Below, piece after piece: positions 17,996 to 26,913 of a stretch of 64,000 nt of DNA. Source of the stretch: Candidatus Omnitrophota bacterium (GTDB taxonomy: Bacteria; Hinthialibacterota; Hinthialibacteria; Hinthialibacterales; Hinthialibacteraceae); contig JBFMBP010000153.1 of assembly GCA_040755155.1 (NCBI GenBank), positions 42,010-106,009 of the forward strand, in the 5' to 3' direction. The translations under genes were made by a program, and so were the position numbers. Each line of letters starts with the position of its first letter. Position 1 is the first letter of the stretch. Under the pieces are notes generated by a model. It worked only from the letters and a program-made list of their open reading frames with translations, searched no databases and was not told where the DNA came from.

Positions 17996-19171
17996 ATGAA
18001 ACGACGAAACTTTATGCAAATCAGTTCGGCGGGAACAATGGGAATTGCGTTAGGAAGTTTCTTCTCGCAACCGGCGCAAGCCAGTTCTCCCCTGCGGATC
18101 GAAGAGCCGTTTCACGGCGCTGTGCTTAACCATCGGCATGGAAAAGAAGATAACAGCGCTTTGAAGATTATTGTGCAAGGGCAGGCTCCTCTGCGCGACG
18201 CTGTCATTGTGAATGGGCAGCGCGCCCGGCGCGAAGGCGATCGATTTATCGCCGAAGTCCCCCTGCGCGAGAAAGAGACGGACATCATCGCCGTTTCCGA
18301 AGGCGTGAGTGGACGCCAGGAGCATCGCGTCCGCGTTGTATGGGATCGGAAATCGCAGCCGCGTTATCGATTTTCCATCGATGACAATAGTTTCTTTTTG
18401 CGGGATATCGCCCAGAAAGAATATACATCTCTCTTCGATTGTTTTTATTTGAATATCTTGCGGGAGCTTCACGCCAAGTATGGGACGCGCTTCTCGGTTA
18501 ATATTTACTTTACGACGGAGGACGGTTTCGATCTTACGCAATTCCCCGACCGTTACAAAGGCGAGTGGCAGGATAATTCCGATTGGATGAAACTGGCGTT
18601 TCACGCCTACGCCAATTTGCCCGATCGGCCTTATCAATACGCTTCCGCGGAAAAACTGATCGGCGATTTGGATCAAGTGGCGGAGCAAATCCATCGTTTT
18701 GCGGGCGAATCCGTTTACGCGCCGCCGACGGTCATCCACTGGGCAATGACGCAGCCCTCTGTCTTAAAGCCGCTCGCCGAACGCGGCGTGCGCGCACTGA
18801 GCGGATATTTCGACCGCAGCCCCAGCGGGTGGGACATCAATTATCTTTTGGACGACGAGCGTTCCGAATATCTATCCCGTCACGATGCGCTGAAAGATTT
18901 CGCCAGCGGCATCGTCTTTTCGAAAGTCGATATCGTTTGCAACACTACGCCTGTGGATAAGATCGTTCCCACTCTCGAACCGCTGACGCATAATCCCAAT
19001 ACCGCCGAGATCATGGACCTATTCACCCACGAACAATACTTCTGGCCATTTTATTCCCATTACATTCCCGATCACGCCCAACGGTTGGATGCCGCTATCC
19101 GCTGGGCGACGGAGCAAGGCTACAAACCCGTCTTTTTCCACGAAGGGCTTCTTGGCGGCCCCGAAGAGTAA
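17996..19171 (+). CDS. Tat-exported protein, polysaccharide deacetylase-like fold
   Basis: 391 aa from the ATG at 17996 (AAGAGG upstream; an earlier ATG lies before the Tat signal). KRRNFMQISSAGTMGIALG is a twin-arginine-type signal. Residues 25-115 form an Ig/Big-like beta domain (IIVQGQAPLRDAVIVNG...). The rest has deacetylase-like landmarks: RFSIDDNSFF at the position of the metal-binding Asp pair, FHAYAN as the His motif, and a late THEQYFWPFY segment. Family members are (beta/alpha)7 barrels that remove acetyl groups from polysaccharides. The exact family is not recognised, and the catalytic set needs structure-based checking. Monocistronic. Confidence 0.6.
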   Translation: MKRRNFMQISSAGTMGIALGSFFSQPAQASSPLRIEEPFHGAVLNHRHGKEDNSALKIIVQGQAPLRDAVIVNGQRARREGDRFIAEVPLREKETDIIAVSEGVSGRQEHRVRVVWDRKSQPRYRFSIDDNSFFLRDIAQKEYTSLFDCFYLNILRELHAKYGTRFSVNIYFTTEDGFDLTQFPDRYKGEWQDNSDWMKLAFHAYANLPDRPYQYASAEKLIGDLDQVAEQIHRFAGESVYAPPTVIHWAMTQPSVLKPLAERGVRALSGYFDRSPSGWDINYLLDDERSEYLSRHDALKDFASGIVFSKVDIVCNTTPVDKIVPTLEPLTHNPNTAEIMDLFTHEQYFWPFYSHYIPDHAQRLDAAIRWATEQGYKPVFFHEGLLGGPEE

Positions 19172-19204
19172 ACTTCAAGTCCTATTAAGAATGTAACTTA
19201 AAAT

Positions 19205-19239
19205 TCCCTCGCCCTTTGGGAGAGGGTTAGGGTGAGGGG
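19205..19239. repeat. Palindromic CCCTC...GAGGG repeat, copy 1
   Basis: CCCTCGCCCTTTGGGAGAGGGTTAGGGTGAGGGG-type sequence in the gap after the deacetylase-like gene; a second copy is at 27721-27754. This is a widespread intergenic repeat type with partial self-complementarity. Confidence 0.75.
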
Positions 19240-19289
19240 GCGAATCCTCAATGGTTTGACATCTATCCAAACCCGAATATCCCTAATTT

Positions 19290-20762
19290 TTATAGTCTTT
19301 TAAGGCGGATATTACGGTAAGCAACGTCAGCGCCGTGATCCGTCAGAATGATGAAGCCGTCGCGCAGGCGGTATTTCAATTCATCGTAATCGTCAAAATT
19401 GAGGTCCTGCGCCGTTTGTCCATTTAGGATGACTTTGACGCGCGGGCCGTTGCAAGTAATTTCCATCGAGTTCCAATCGCCGGAGGGCTTATTGGCGTTG
19501 ACTTGGGGCGGGATTTCATAATAGATGGAACCGGTGCTGTTTTTATTAGGTTTATCCCCATAATCTCCCATGATTTGCACTTCGAAACCTACTTTGGATG
19601 CGCGGTTGGTGCGCGGGCAATGCACTTGAACGCCGCTGTTTCCATTCTTTACGATTCGATACTCCAAGCGCAGGATAAAGTTGTCGTATCGTTCGACGGT
19701 TCTCATCGATCCGCCGCCCGGCGTTCTTTGCAAAAGGCCATCTTTGGCGATGAAGCCGCGCCTTCCTTTGGATAACGGCAGCCAGCCTTTCGTCGTTGCG
19801 CCGTCGAAGAGCGAAACGAATCCATCTTGGCGTTCTTGTTCGCTTAAATGGGAATTGTCGGGTTGCCAGGGCTTATATTCTTCGAGATCGGCGTTCCACT
19901 GATCGAAAGTATTAAGGTCTTCCGACGTATCTTTTAATAGGAAATGGATGTTTTCCGGCTTCTGGGAAGGCGTCGGCCCGATGACGATAACCGGTTTTTC
20001 CGGCGCTTCTTTTGGATAGGCGTCAACTACTTCCATATCCCCTCCCGGAGCGGCTACGACTAAGCCCGGCGCGATTTTCTTGAATTCCTTGGCCAGCGAA
20101 GCCGCATCCGGTCCGTCGATCCAAAAGATAAACTGATTTTCTTTTTTGAAATAATCCGCTACGGTTCGGACTGTATGTAAACGAATCGCGGGATCTTTGG
20201 TAGCGGCGGCGCCGAATACTCGGCAAAAGCCGTTGAGTTTCATATAGAGCAGCCGGTCGATCATTTTTTGATAGAAAGCGTCGGCTTCTTTAGAAAAACT
20301 ATTCCCGTCCGGATTCAAGCCGTATAGATCGAATGCAAGAATATTCCCGCCGCCATAAGATATTTTGCTGATGGATTCGATAAATGTTTTGGGCGCTGTT
20401 TGGGGATCGCCCGCTTTGGCAGTATAGATGGACGCGATGCGGAAAGGGATTTCTTCCCGCATCAAGCGATGGTCGACAACGCTGAACTGGCATTCGTAGA
20501 CCTTTTTCAATAAATCCCCGTTTTCTCCAATGGATATTCTTAACCGGCGCTCCGTGCGGCCTTGAGCGGCAATCAAGTAAGCCTTTTTCCCTTCGTAAGT
20601 TGTTTCCACGGCGCTGCGTACTCGGTAATTGTCCAATTCCCGATCAAGAGTATTGCGAACCGCTTGAGGAAGGTTCAATTCCACCGCCTGGCAAACGTTC
20701 ATAACGAATAGACTTACAATGGCAGTTACCCATACTCGAATAATTAAAAAGAATCTTATCAT
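19290..20762 (-). CDS. Secreted DUF1080 (3-keto-disaccharide hydrolase-like) protein
   Basis: 490 aa with a signal peptide (hydrophobic 4-26, ending CQA). Residues 27-310 are an unassigned domain. From about 315 onward it is a DUF1080 domain: FVSLFDGATTKGWLPLS, FILRLEYRIVKNGNSGVQVH, TGSIYYEIPP and WNSMEITCNGPRVKVILNG, a LamG-like jelly-roll. DUF1080 proteins are very abundant in Planctomycetota-type genomes, and some act on 3-keto-glycosides, often together with Gfo/Idh/MocA oxidoreductases. Two such oxidoreductases occur at 59-61.6 kb but are not linked here. The role of the long N-terminal part is unknown. Confidence 0.82.
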   Translation of the reverse strand: MIRFFLIIRVWVTAIVSLFVMNVCQAVELNLPQAVRNTLDRELDNYRVRSAVETTYEGKKAYLIAAQGRTERRLRISIGENGDLLKKVYECQFSVVDHRLMREEIPFRIASIYTAKAGDPQTAPKTFIESISKISYGGGNILAFDLYGLNPDGNSFSKEADAFYQKMIDRLLYMKLNGFCRVFGAAATKDPAIRLHTVRTVADYFKKENQFIFWIDGPDAASLAKEFKKIAPGLVVAAPGGDMEVVDAYPKEAPEKPVIVIGPTPSQKPENIHFLLKDTSEDLNTFDQWNADLEEYKPWQPDNSHLSEQERQDGFVSLFDGATTKGWLPLSKGRRGFIAKDGLLQRTPGGGSMRTVERYDNFILRLEYRIVKNGNSGVQVHCPRTNRASKVGFEVQIMGDYGDKPNKNSTGSIYYEIPPQVNANKPSGDWNSMEITCNGPRVKVILNGQTAQDLNFDDYDELKYRLRDGFIILTDHGADVAYRNIRLKRL

Positions 20763-20839
20763 GGCGCTTATTACTCCCCATTAATGGAATCAATTTTACG
20801 CAGTTTTGCTGCATGAACAGGGAAGACAGCCGCTGCTTC

Positions 20840-22264
20840 TTATCGATCGTCCGTTTTCCGGCGGGCGGCGCCGCTGTCGATAGCCGCTTTGGCGACGGCA
20901 TTGGCTACGGATTTGAAGACGCGCCGGTCGAAGACGCTGGGAATGATGTATTCTTCGGACAATTCCTTTTCCGGGATGGTGTTGGCGATGGCCTGGGCGG
21001 CGGCGAGTTTCATCTCTTCGTTGATATCGCTGGCCCGCACGTTGAGCGCTCCGCGGAAGATGCCGGGGAAGCAGAGGACGTTATTGATCTGGTTGGGATA
21101 ATCGGAACGGCCAGTGGCCATGATGCGGCAGTGGCCAAGCGCCGTTTCCGGCGCGATTTCCGGATCGGGATTGGCTAAGGCGAAGACGATGGGATCATCA
21201 TTCATGGATTGCAGCGCCTCGAGGGGGAAAAGATTCGGCCCGGAGAGGCCGAGAAAAACGTCCGCTCCTTTCGCCGCTTCGTAAATGGAGCCTTGAATCC
21301 TTTCGGGATTGGTGTTTTCCGCAAACCATTCCTTCATAGAGTTCATGCCTTCTTTGCGGCCTTGGTAAATGACGCCTTTGCTGTCGAGACCGACGATGTT
21401 GCGCACGCCCAATTTCATCATCATCTTGGCGCATGCGACGCCCGCCGCTCCTACGCCGAGGATGACGATTTTAATTTCCGCAATGCTCTTGCCGATGAGT
21501 TTCAGCGCATTGAGAAGGGCGGCGGAGGCGACGACGGCGGTGCCGTGCTGGTCGTCATGGAAGACGGGAATGTCGAGCCGCTTTTTCAAACGCTCTTCAA
21601 TTTCAAAACAGCGTGGGGCGGAGATGTCTTCCAGATTAACGCCGCCGAAGCCGGGAGAGATGGCTTCCACGATGCGGACGATCTCGTCAGGATTTTTCGT
21701 CTTCAAGCAGATGGGGTAGGCGTCGACGCCGCCGAATTCCTTGAAGAGCATCGCCTTGCCTTCCATGACGGGCATAGCCGCTTCGGGGCCGATGTCGCCA
21801 AGCCCCAGCACGGCGGTGCCGTCGGTAACGATGGCGACGGAATTGGATTTGATGGTGAGGTTATAGGCGGCGGAAGGATCTTTGGCGATAGCGCGGCAAA
21901 CGCGGGCGACGCCGGGAGTGTAAGCCATCGACAGCGCATCGCGGGTATTGAGCGGCGCTTTGTTTTCCACGCGGATTTTGCCGCCGAGGTGCAGAAGAAA
22001 AACGCGGTCGGAGACGTTGCGCACTTTGACGCCGGGAACTCTCTTGACCGCGTTGACGATATCTTCCGCATGTTGCTCATTACGCGTATTCACCGTAAGG
22101 TCGCGGATCATCAATCCTTTTTTCACGCCGACGATGTCCACGGCGCCGAGATCGCCCCCTTGATCGCCGATGACGGTGGCGATTTTGGCGAATTGGCCGG
22201 GAACGTTATTGATTTCCACCCGGATGGTGATGCTGTGGCTGGGTCCTGTGGGGATATTTTGCAT
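20840..22264 (-). CDS. ACT-domain malic enzyme (malate dehydrogenase, decarboxylating)
   Basis: 474 aa from the ATG at 22264 (GGGAAGAAAG upstream); an earlier ATG 24 codons up gives a low-complexity tail. Residues 8-85 form an ACT domain (ITIRVEINNVPGQFAKIATVIG), a regulatory small-molecule sensor. The catalytic part has SMAYTPGVARVCRAIA, VTDGTAVLGLGDIGPEA, the malate/metal segment FGGVNLEDISAPRCFEIE, PVFHDDQHGTAVVASA and the NAD(P) motif ILGVGAAGVACAKMM. The reaction is malate + NAD(P)+ to pyruvate + CO2. The short (non-fused) bacterial form with an N-terminal ACT domain is well known. It links the TCA cycle to pyruvate. Confidence 0.95.
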   Translation of the reverse strand: MQNIPTGPSHSITIRVEINNVPGQFAKIATVIGDQGGDLGAVDIVGVKKGLMIRDLTVNTRNEQHAEDIVNAVKRVPGVKVRNVSDRVFLLHLGGKIRVENKAPLNTRDALSMAYTPGVARVCRAIAKDPSAAYNLTIKSNSVAIVTDGTAVLGLGDIGPEAAMPVMEGKAMLFKEFGGVDAYPICLKTKNPDEIVRIVEAISPGFGGVNLEDISAPRCFEIEERLKKRLDIPVFHDDQHGTAVVASAALLNALKLIGKSIAEIKIVILGVGAAGVACAKMMMKLGVRNIVGLDSKGVIYQGRKEGMNSMKEWFAENTNPERIQGSIYEAAKGADVFLGLSGPNLFPLEALQSMNDDPIVFALANPDPEIAPETALGHCRIMATGRSDYPNQINNVLCFPGIFRGALNVRASDINEEMKLAAAQAIANTIPEKELSEEYIIPSVFDRRVFKSVANAVAKAAIDSGAARRKTDDR

Positions 22265-22372
22265 ATTCTTTCTTCCCTTGATTGGAAAAAAATGGGCGAG
22301 CGGCGCGACGGGCGAAGATGACGGGCATAACTCCACAGTGTACCAGAAATCTTAAACTTTGATAACTTCAAT

Positions 22373-23260
22373 TTACCGAGAAATGATGGAATCGTTGTCC
22401 GCTTCCATCCATATCAGCATCAAGACCTCGGAATGGCGAATGGCGGTTGTGGGAAATAGCTCATTACGTCTTATGGGGAATTGTGTTGCGCCCCAGGTTC
22501 CAAAGAGCCAGCCGTTAACATCATGATTGCGTACGATCACATCGCTGGCGCCAACAAAAGAAGCGGACCAGACGTCGTCATCATCTAAAATATTGAGATC
22601 CCAGTAACGGCCGAAGGGATCGTTAAAGCATTCCCCAGCGGATTGCCCTTCGCCATCGATAGTGCAGACCGCCGCGCCGAAAGAGTATTCGGCGTAAACG
22701 AGTTGCAATCCGCTCTTAAGCAAAAGTTGCCATCCGGTTATGGTCTCGCCGGGAAATTCAACGATTTTTATCACTCGTTCGCCGTCGCTGTGATCGATGA
22801 CCAGCGCCGCTTTGCTGACCGTTTCGCAGACGGCGGCGAAATCGAGAGCGGGCGGCTTTTTCTCATAAGTCGGCGCCACGCCGCTGGGACCGCATACGAA
22901 TCCGATCAGCGAACCGGGAACTGTGATGACTGTGGAGATATCGTCCGAAACAAGCGTCCAATCATTGCTTTCGCGGCGATAGGTTCTCCACGCCAAACCG
23001 CCAGGGATCATGGAGCAATCCGAACGCCCGTCGTCGTGCAGAAAGCAGAGGCGTTCGCCGGAATCCGAAGTATTAACGATCATTTTGAAGCCGCTGCGTT
23101 GCAACAGTTCTTTTAGGGTAAGCGACGCTTCTTCGAATTCCACGCAGCGGGTAATGATTTCGCCCGTCGAGTTTTGAATGACGATTCCCGCCTTGTTGGA
23201 GGCGAAAGCCGCCGGAGCCGTCAAACCCAATGCTACTAAGATTACCATCCATCGATTCAT
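22373..23260 (-). CDS. Secreted protein with two transcobalamin-like (DUF4430-like) modules
   Basis: 295 aa, AAGGAG 9 nt before the ATG, and a clean signal peptide (cleavage after AFA, residue 20). Two similar modules follow (about 22-125 and 145-257). Each has a SLTLKELLQRSG/ITGWQLLLKSG helix, a Cys-bounded loop (C72/C82, C199/C211), a Trp-led strand (AWRTYR at 90-95, RYWDLN at 218-223), and an end strand (GSLIGFVCG; DVNGWLFGTWG). This layout matches DUF4430, the fold of the cobalamin-capping domain of intrinsic factor and transcobalamin. A cobalamin riboswitch directly upstream on the same strand supports a role in B12 capture. No TonB receptor or BtuCDF gene adjoins. Assignment is by motif; B12 binding is inference. 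Confidence 0.65.
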   Translation of the reverse strand: MNRWMVILVALGLTAPAAFASNKAGIVIQNSTGEIITRCVEFEEASLTLKELLQRSGFKMIVNTSDSGERLCFLHDDGRSDCSMIPGGLAWRTYRRESNDWTLVSDDISTVITVPGSLIGFVCGPSGVAPTYEKKPPALDFAAVCETVSKAALVIDHSDGERVIKIVEFPGETITGWQLLLKSGLQLVYAEYSFGAAVCTIDGEGQSAGECFNDPFGRYWDLNILDDDDVWSASFVGASDVIVRNHDVNGWLFGTWGATQFPIRRNELFPTTAIRHSEVLMLIWMEADNDSIISR

Positions 23261-23340
23261 CTTGTTTTTCTCCTTTTGAACTTAACGTTATTTTGAGGAA
23301 AGGGGAGGCGGCGAGTGCGGAGGAGAGGAACCGGAAAGAA

Positions 23341-23372
23341 AACGCCCCGGTCACCTCACGGTCCGGGGCGTT
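23341..23372 (-). terminator. Intrinsic terminator of the cobalamin riboswitch
   Basis: A perfect 10-bp stem AACGCCCCGG/CCGGGGCGTT (23341-23350 with 23363-23372) with a 12-nt loop. On the minus strand the sequence after it reads TTCTTTCC. It lies between the aptamer and the start codon and is the likely expression platform: B12 binding would favour termination. Confidence 0.7.
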
Positions 23373-23432
23373 GAACGATCGAAGCATCCTTCGTGTTGCC
23401 ACGCTCTCTCTTTCCGAAGAGGTGACATCGTC

Positions 23433-23600
23433 TCAAGCGGCAGGTTTCCTGGCTTCCGGATTACAGCCTACTTCCTCGCCTTCTCATCCAGTGATGGACA
23501 ATGGCTCGTTGAGGTTTCGTCTCCGGTTACAGTGGCGGGACCGCGCCGGTTTTGCACCGGCTTCCCTTTTCATCCGCACGAAGCGGACGCCGTATGAGTT
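23433..23600 (-). promoter_or_regulatory. Cobalamin (B12) riboswitch
   Basis: On the minus strand the conserved core is easily read: GGGAAGCCGGTGCAAAACCG, then GGTCCCGCCACTGTAACCGG, then TAATCCGGAAGCCAGGAAAC and CCTGCCGC, where AGCCAGGAAACCTGCC (23439-23454) is the B12 box. It lies about 170 nt upstream of the secreted DUF4430-like gene, with a terminator between. Cobalamin riboswitches repress B12 uptake, B12 synthesis or B12-independent isozyme genes when adenosyl- or other cobalamin is plentiful. Confidence 0.95.
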
Positions 23601-23613
23601 TTTGTCGAATGGC

Positions 23614-23641
23614 ATTATAGAGAATCCCGCCGAACGCGCAA
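23614..23641 (-). promoter_or_regulatory. Promoter of the cobalamin riboswitch transcript
   Basis: Minus-strand TTGCGC (23641-23636), a 16-nt spacer and a perfect TATAAT (23619-23614). The predicted start near 23607 is just before the riboswitch aptamer. Confidence 0.75.
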
Positions 23642-23702
23642 GAGAAGTATATTGAATTTTGAATTTTGAATTTTAAATTAAGAATTAAAAATTAAAAATT
23701 TT

Positions 23703-24605
23703 TCACGCTGGATTCTCTTTCTTAATGCTGACGCTGCCGTTCGTGGAACTGATGTTGACTTTGGCGTCGCCGCCGGAACCTACTTTTCCATAAATGCTTT
23801 TCTTGGTTACTTTGCCATCGATGGGGAAATCGCAACTGACGCGGCCGTTCCAGGTAGAGGCGTCCAACTGGCCGTTGAAATCAGGCGGCAGAGTAACATT
23901 GACGCCGCCGTTGGTCGTGGACGCTTTCAGCGACGCAACGCCTCCCAGCGCTTTGACAGTGAGGCCGCCGTTGGTGCTGGAGACGCGAATGGGCGCAACG
24001 CCTTTGGATATAGTAACATTGACGCCGCCATTGGTAGTGGAGAATTCGCCTTCTTCCTTCAACTCGCCGATGACTGCTTTCAAGCCGCCATTGGTCGATC
24101 CCGCTTCGATCCGGCCATCGACGTTTTCCAGTTCGATGCCTCCGTTCGTAGTATGCGCTTTGACGCCATTGGTCATATTCGAGACCGCCACTTTGCCATT
24201 GGTGGAGTGAAGATCCGCCATCAGCGATTTGGGGGCTTCGATGGTGAAATGGACGGAGACGTTGATTTTGAAAGTGGTTTTAGGTTGTTCGCTGTATACC
24301 TTAACGACATCGCCTTCGCGCTCGACGTGAATTTTCACTTTCGGAGCGAAATTCTCCGCTTCCTCTTTCGTCCAGGCACGGACGACTTTACGCGAATGGA
24401 CTTTGACTTGATTCGAGTCGACGCCGGTAAGAACAATGGCGCCATTCGTCGTGTCCGAATCGAGCGCGGCGGCTCCAGTGGCGTCTACGGTAAAATCTTC
24501 TTCTTCCACGTACTCCTCTTGCGGAAAATTAAAATCGCATCCATAGGCCAATAGGCAACAAACCGCGAAGGCCGCCATCATGATCCATCGATAATTTGTT
24601 TTCAT
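23703..24605 (-). CDS. DUF4097-type lipoprotein with TNG repeats
   Basis: 300 aa from the ATG at 24605 (GGAG upstream). The lipobox LLAYGC gives an N-terminal lipidated Cys, so it sits in a membrane facing the periplasm. The body is a series of strands punctuated by about ten T/S-N-G turns (STNGKV, TTNGGI, STNGGL, TTNGGV and so on) spaced about 20 residues, the hallmark of DUF4097/adhesin-like beta-solenoids. The start-proximal part carries an Asp/Glu-rich segment (EEYVEEEDF). Members are linked to envelope stress or surface functions but have no defined activity. A small ORF precedes it. Confidence 0.8.
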   Translation of the reverse strand: MKTNYRWIMMAAFAVCCLLAYGCDFNFPQEEYVEEEDFTVDATGAAALDSDTTNGAIVLTGVDSNQVKVHSRKVVRAWTKEEAENFAPKVKIHVEREGDVVKVYSEQPKTTFKINVSVHFTIEAPKSLMADLHSTNGKVAVSNMTNGVKAHTTNGGIELENVDGRIEAGSTNGGLKAVIGELKEEGEFSTTNGGVNVTISKGVAPIRVSSTNGGLTVKALGGVASLKASTTNGGVNVTLPPDFNGQLDASTWNGRVSCDFPIDGKVTKKSIYGKVGSGGDAKVNISSTNGSVSIKKENPA

Positions 24606-24628
24606 CGTTGCGTCTCCATATGGGTATA

Positions 24629-24808
24629 TTAACCGATCCATACAATATTGGTTTCTTTCGTTTGTTGAGAGAGGCGCGTGGGGCAGCCGCATTTTTCTAC
24701 GAATTGCTGGAAGCGCTTCATGCGGTTGTCGGTTTCTTTCGGGGATGCGTTTCGAGCGCCGGATTTTGATTTAGGATTTTCTTTTCTAAACGGTTTTTCG
24801 CGAAACAT
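24629..24808 (-). CDS. Possible small basic protein upstream of the DUF4097 gene
   Basis: 59 aa from an ATG preceded by AGGATAGG. Lys/Arg-rich with a CGC motif (EKCGCPTRL). It ends 23 bp before the lipoprotein start. No family is recognised, and the coding evidence is only a plausible ribosome binding site and position. Confidence 0.35.
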   Translation of the reverse strand: MFREKPFRKENPKSKSGARNASPKETDNRMKRFQQFVEKCGCPTRLSQQTKETNIVWIG

Positions 24809-24899
24809 GGTCTTATACCTATCCTGTAAGAGGATTTGAGAGTTCATGATTGCGATTTCAGTTATTTATACGCTTTAAAAGGGGAAATGATTCAAAAAA

Positions 24900-25553
24900 T
24901 CAGGAAATTTTTCGCGGGGACGAGATTTCCACATCGGCGCCGTCAAAGCGGAGACCGAAATAGGATCCCGGCGTAAGGACTGAAAATTCTTGAGTTGGCT
25001 GTTGCACGATTTCCACCCGGCAGAGGCGGCAGCGGGCGCGAAAGACGACGGAATACGCATGAACTGCGTCTTGGATAAAAGTAAGATAATTCAGAACGCG
25101 CTGGAAGGGAAAATGGAAGCCAAACTCGCGCCAGCGCATTATAATTATGTTTTCTCCGAGATTTAGTGAAGCTTCGCCCCGTGTGCCGTCGACGGCGATT
25201 TCGATTTTTCCCATCGTTTTATTAAGTCCCCAGATTTCCCGCCCACCCTTGTAAGCCGCTGGCGAATCGACGGCCATAGCGTCGATATGCAAGCCCCGGA
25301 TCTTGGCATAGCGGGCATAACATGCCACATTTCCCCATTCATGCCAGACTTCAGGTTCGCCCGGCGCAAGAGGCGAATAGTATTGTGCGATGTAATAGCC
25401 GCCGAGAGTGCGTCCGGGCAGAATGCATTGAATGGCGCAATGCGGCGGCGCTTGCGTTTGCGCGGCGGGAATGGCGCGGAAGACGATCAAACCGCTGCCA
25501 GAACAGCGCCAGGGCGGCGGTGGATAGAGGACGTTATCGGATGTGTCATTCAT
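24900..25553 (-). CDS. Acetoacetate decarboxylase-family protein
   Basis: 217 aa from the ATG at 25553, which overlaps the rlmN stop by 8 bp and suggests translational coupling; reading further upstream runs inside rlmN with an unlikely sequence. Family landmarks: PPPPWRCSGSGLIVFRA near the start, the YYSPLAPGEPEVWHEWGNV segment, and AMAVDSPAAYKGGREIWGLN followed by KTMGKIEI, matching the VDs-x(4,5)-GRexwGfPK motif. In the true decarboxylase a Schiff-base Lys lies in a hydrophobic pocket; here GLNKTMG supplies a Lys near that place, but I cannot confirm equivalence. Many relatives have other aldolase or dehydratase-type activities. Confidence 0.7.
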   Translation of the reverse strand: MNDTSDNVLYPPPPWRCSGSGLIVFRAIPAAQTQAPPHCAIQCILPGRTLGGYYIAQYYSPLAPGEPEVWHEWGNVACYARYAKIRGLHIDAMAVDSPAAYKGGREIWGLNKTMGKIEIAVDGTRGEASLNLGENIIIMRWREFGFHFPFQRVLNYLTFIQDAVHAYSVVFRARCRLCRVEIVQQPTQEFSVLTPGSYFGLRFDGADVEISSPRKIS

Positions 25554-26664
25554 GGCGCAAACGAAGCTGACCGCAGGCGGCGTCAATGTTGCGGCCGCGG
25601 CTGTAGCGAACGGTGGCGTCGATATGATATTGCAGCAATAGTTTTTTGAAGGTTTGGATTTTGTCATGCGAGGGTGGACGATAGGGAAATTCGCCGACTT
25701 TGTTGCAAGGAATAATATTGACGTGGCAAAGGAGGCCTTCCATGAGTTTTTTCATCCGTTCGGCGTCTTTAGGCCGGTCGTTGACGCCGTCGATCAATAA
25801 GTATTCGAGGCTGATTCTCCTGCCGTTCCGGCGCTGGTAAAAACGCAGAGCGTCCATGAGCTGATCGATTTGGTAAGCTCGCGCCAGGGGCATTAATTTT
25901 TCACGGCTCTCGTCCGTAGTAGCATGAAGCGAAGCCGCCAGTTTGACTTTCCAATCTTCCAAGGCGATCCGGTAGATTTCCGGCACGAGACCCACGGTGG
26001 AAACCGTCAGGCGTCGAGAGGATAAACCCAATCCCTCCTTGGCGCAAAGAATATCGATCGCATCGCGCAGAGCGTTCAGGTTGTGCAAGGGTTCGCCCGT
26101 CCCCATGAAAACAGCATGAGTGATGTTTTTGCCTTCCCAAAGAAACGCGAGGACTTGGGCCACGATCTCGCCAGCGGTAAGATTGCGCTTCCAACCGGAG
26201 CGCCCGGAAGCGCAAAAGCGGCAGCCGAATTGGCATCCGGCCTGGGTAGAGAGGCAGATCGTATATTCTTCGGATTCGGACGGCTCCCGCTTATTTACTT
26301 TTCCCGTTCGCGGTTGAGTTTGGATTTTTTCGGAGTAATAGGGCATGACTACGGTTTCTACGCCCTCGCCGTCGGGAAGCCGAAACAACGCTTTAACGGC
26401 GCCGTCGGCCTGATCTTCCTGGCGCGAGGCGATTTCCGGGATTTGCAAGGCGAAATGCGCTTCCAACTCCCCTCGCAGAGATTTGGATAGATTCGTCATT
26501 TCCCCGAAATTTCTCGCTCGTTTTCGATAAAGCCATTGGTAGAGTTGCGCGGCGGCGTAAGACGGATGTCCATGCTGACCTAGCCATTCGCGCAGGGCGG
26601 GCATGGGATAATCGAAAATGGAAGGGCGATCCGCTTCAATAGGGGATTTTGGTTCGATGGTCAT
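25546..26664 (-). CDS. rlmN: Dual-specificity 23S rRNA/tRNA adenine-C2 methyltransferase
   Basis: 372 aa. A radical-SAM enzyme that methylates A2503 of 23S rRNA and A37 of some tRNAs. The 4Fe-4S motif CQFGCRFC (Cys144, Cys148, Cys151) is intact, and the C-terminal methyl-carrying Cys is Cys364 in DAACGQL. Also seen are VFMGTGEPLHN, RRLTVSTVGLVPEI and LAASLHATTDESREKLMP, all diagnostic of RlmN/Cfr. The N-terminal accessory domain (QLYQWLYRKRARNFGEMTNL) is complete. A 13-residue basic insert near 118-131 (QPRTGKVNKREPS) is somewhat longer than usual. The last codons overlap the next gene. Confidence 0.96.
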   Translation of the reverse strand: MTIEPKSPIEADRPSIFDYPMPALREWLGQHGHPSYAAAQLYQWLYRKRARNFGEMTNLSKSLRGELEAHFALQIPEIASRQEDQADGAVKALFRLPDGEGVETVVMPYYSEKIQTQPRTGKVNKREPSESEEYTICLSTQAGCQFGCRFCASGRSGWKRNLTAGEIVAQVLAFLWEGKNITHAVFMGTGEPLHNLNALRDAIDILCAKEGLGLSSRRLTVSTVGLVPEIYRIALEDWKVKLAASLHATTDESREKLMPLARAYQIDQLMDALRFYQRRNGRRISLEYLLIDGVNDRPKDAERMKKLMEGLLCHVNIIPCNKVGEFPYRPPSHDKIQTFKKLLLQYHIDATVRYSRGRNIDAACGQLRLRHE

Positions 26665-26913
26665 GGAATCTTTCTAAAAAATCGCGTCGATCAGCGAGTC
26701 ATTATTAGGCCGTTGGGGACGAATGGTTTGCCCAAATCGTTTTCGATGGTAAAATTACATTCATTCAGAATTTGATTGCTTATTCGCTCCCAATCGCCTG
26801 GGAGGAATAAAGGAACCATGCAAGAATTTTTATCGTATGCCATTAAAAGGATAATCCTTTTTCGCTCGCCGAGAAGCGCAGCGATCGCCGTTCTTCACAG
26901 AAGGAGAGATAAA

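Noticed and set aside
21209-22321. Plus-strand reading frame of about 370 codons opposite the malic enzyme gene
   Set aside because: A shadow of the malic enzyme codons, His/Asp/Phe-rich composition, no ribosome binding site.
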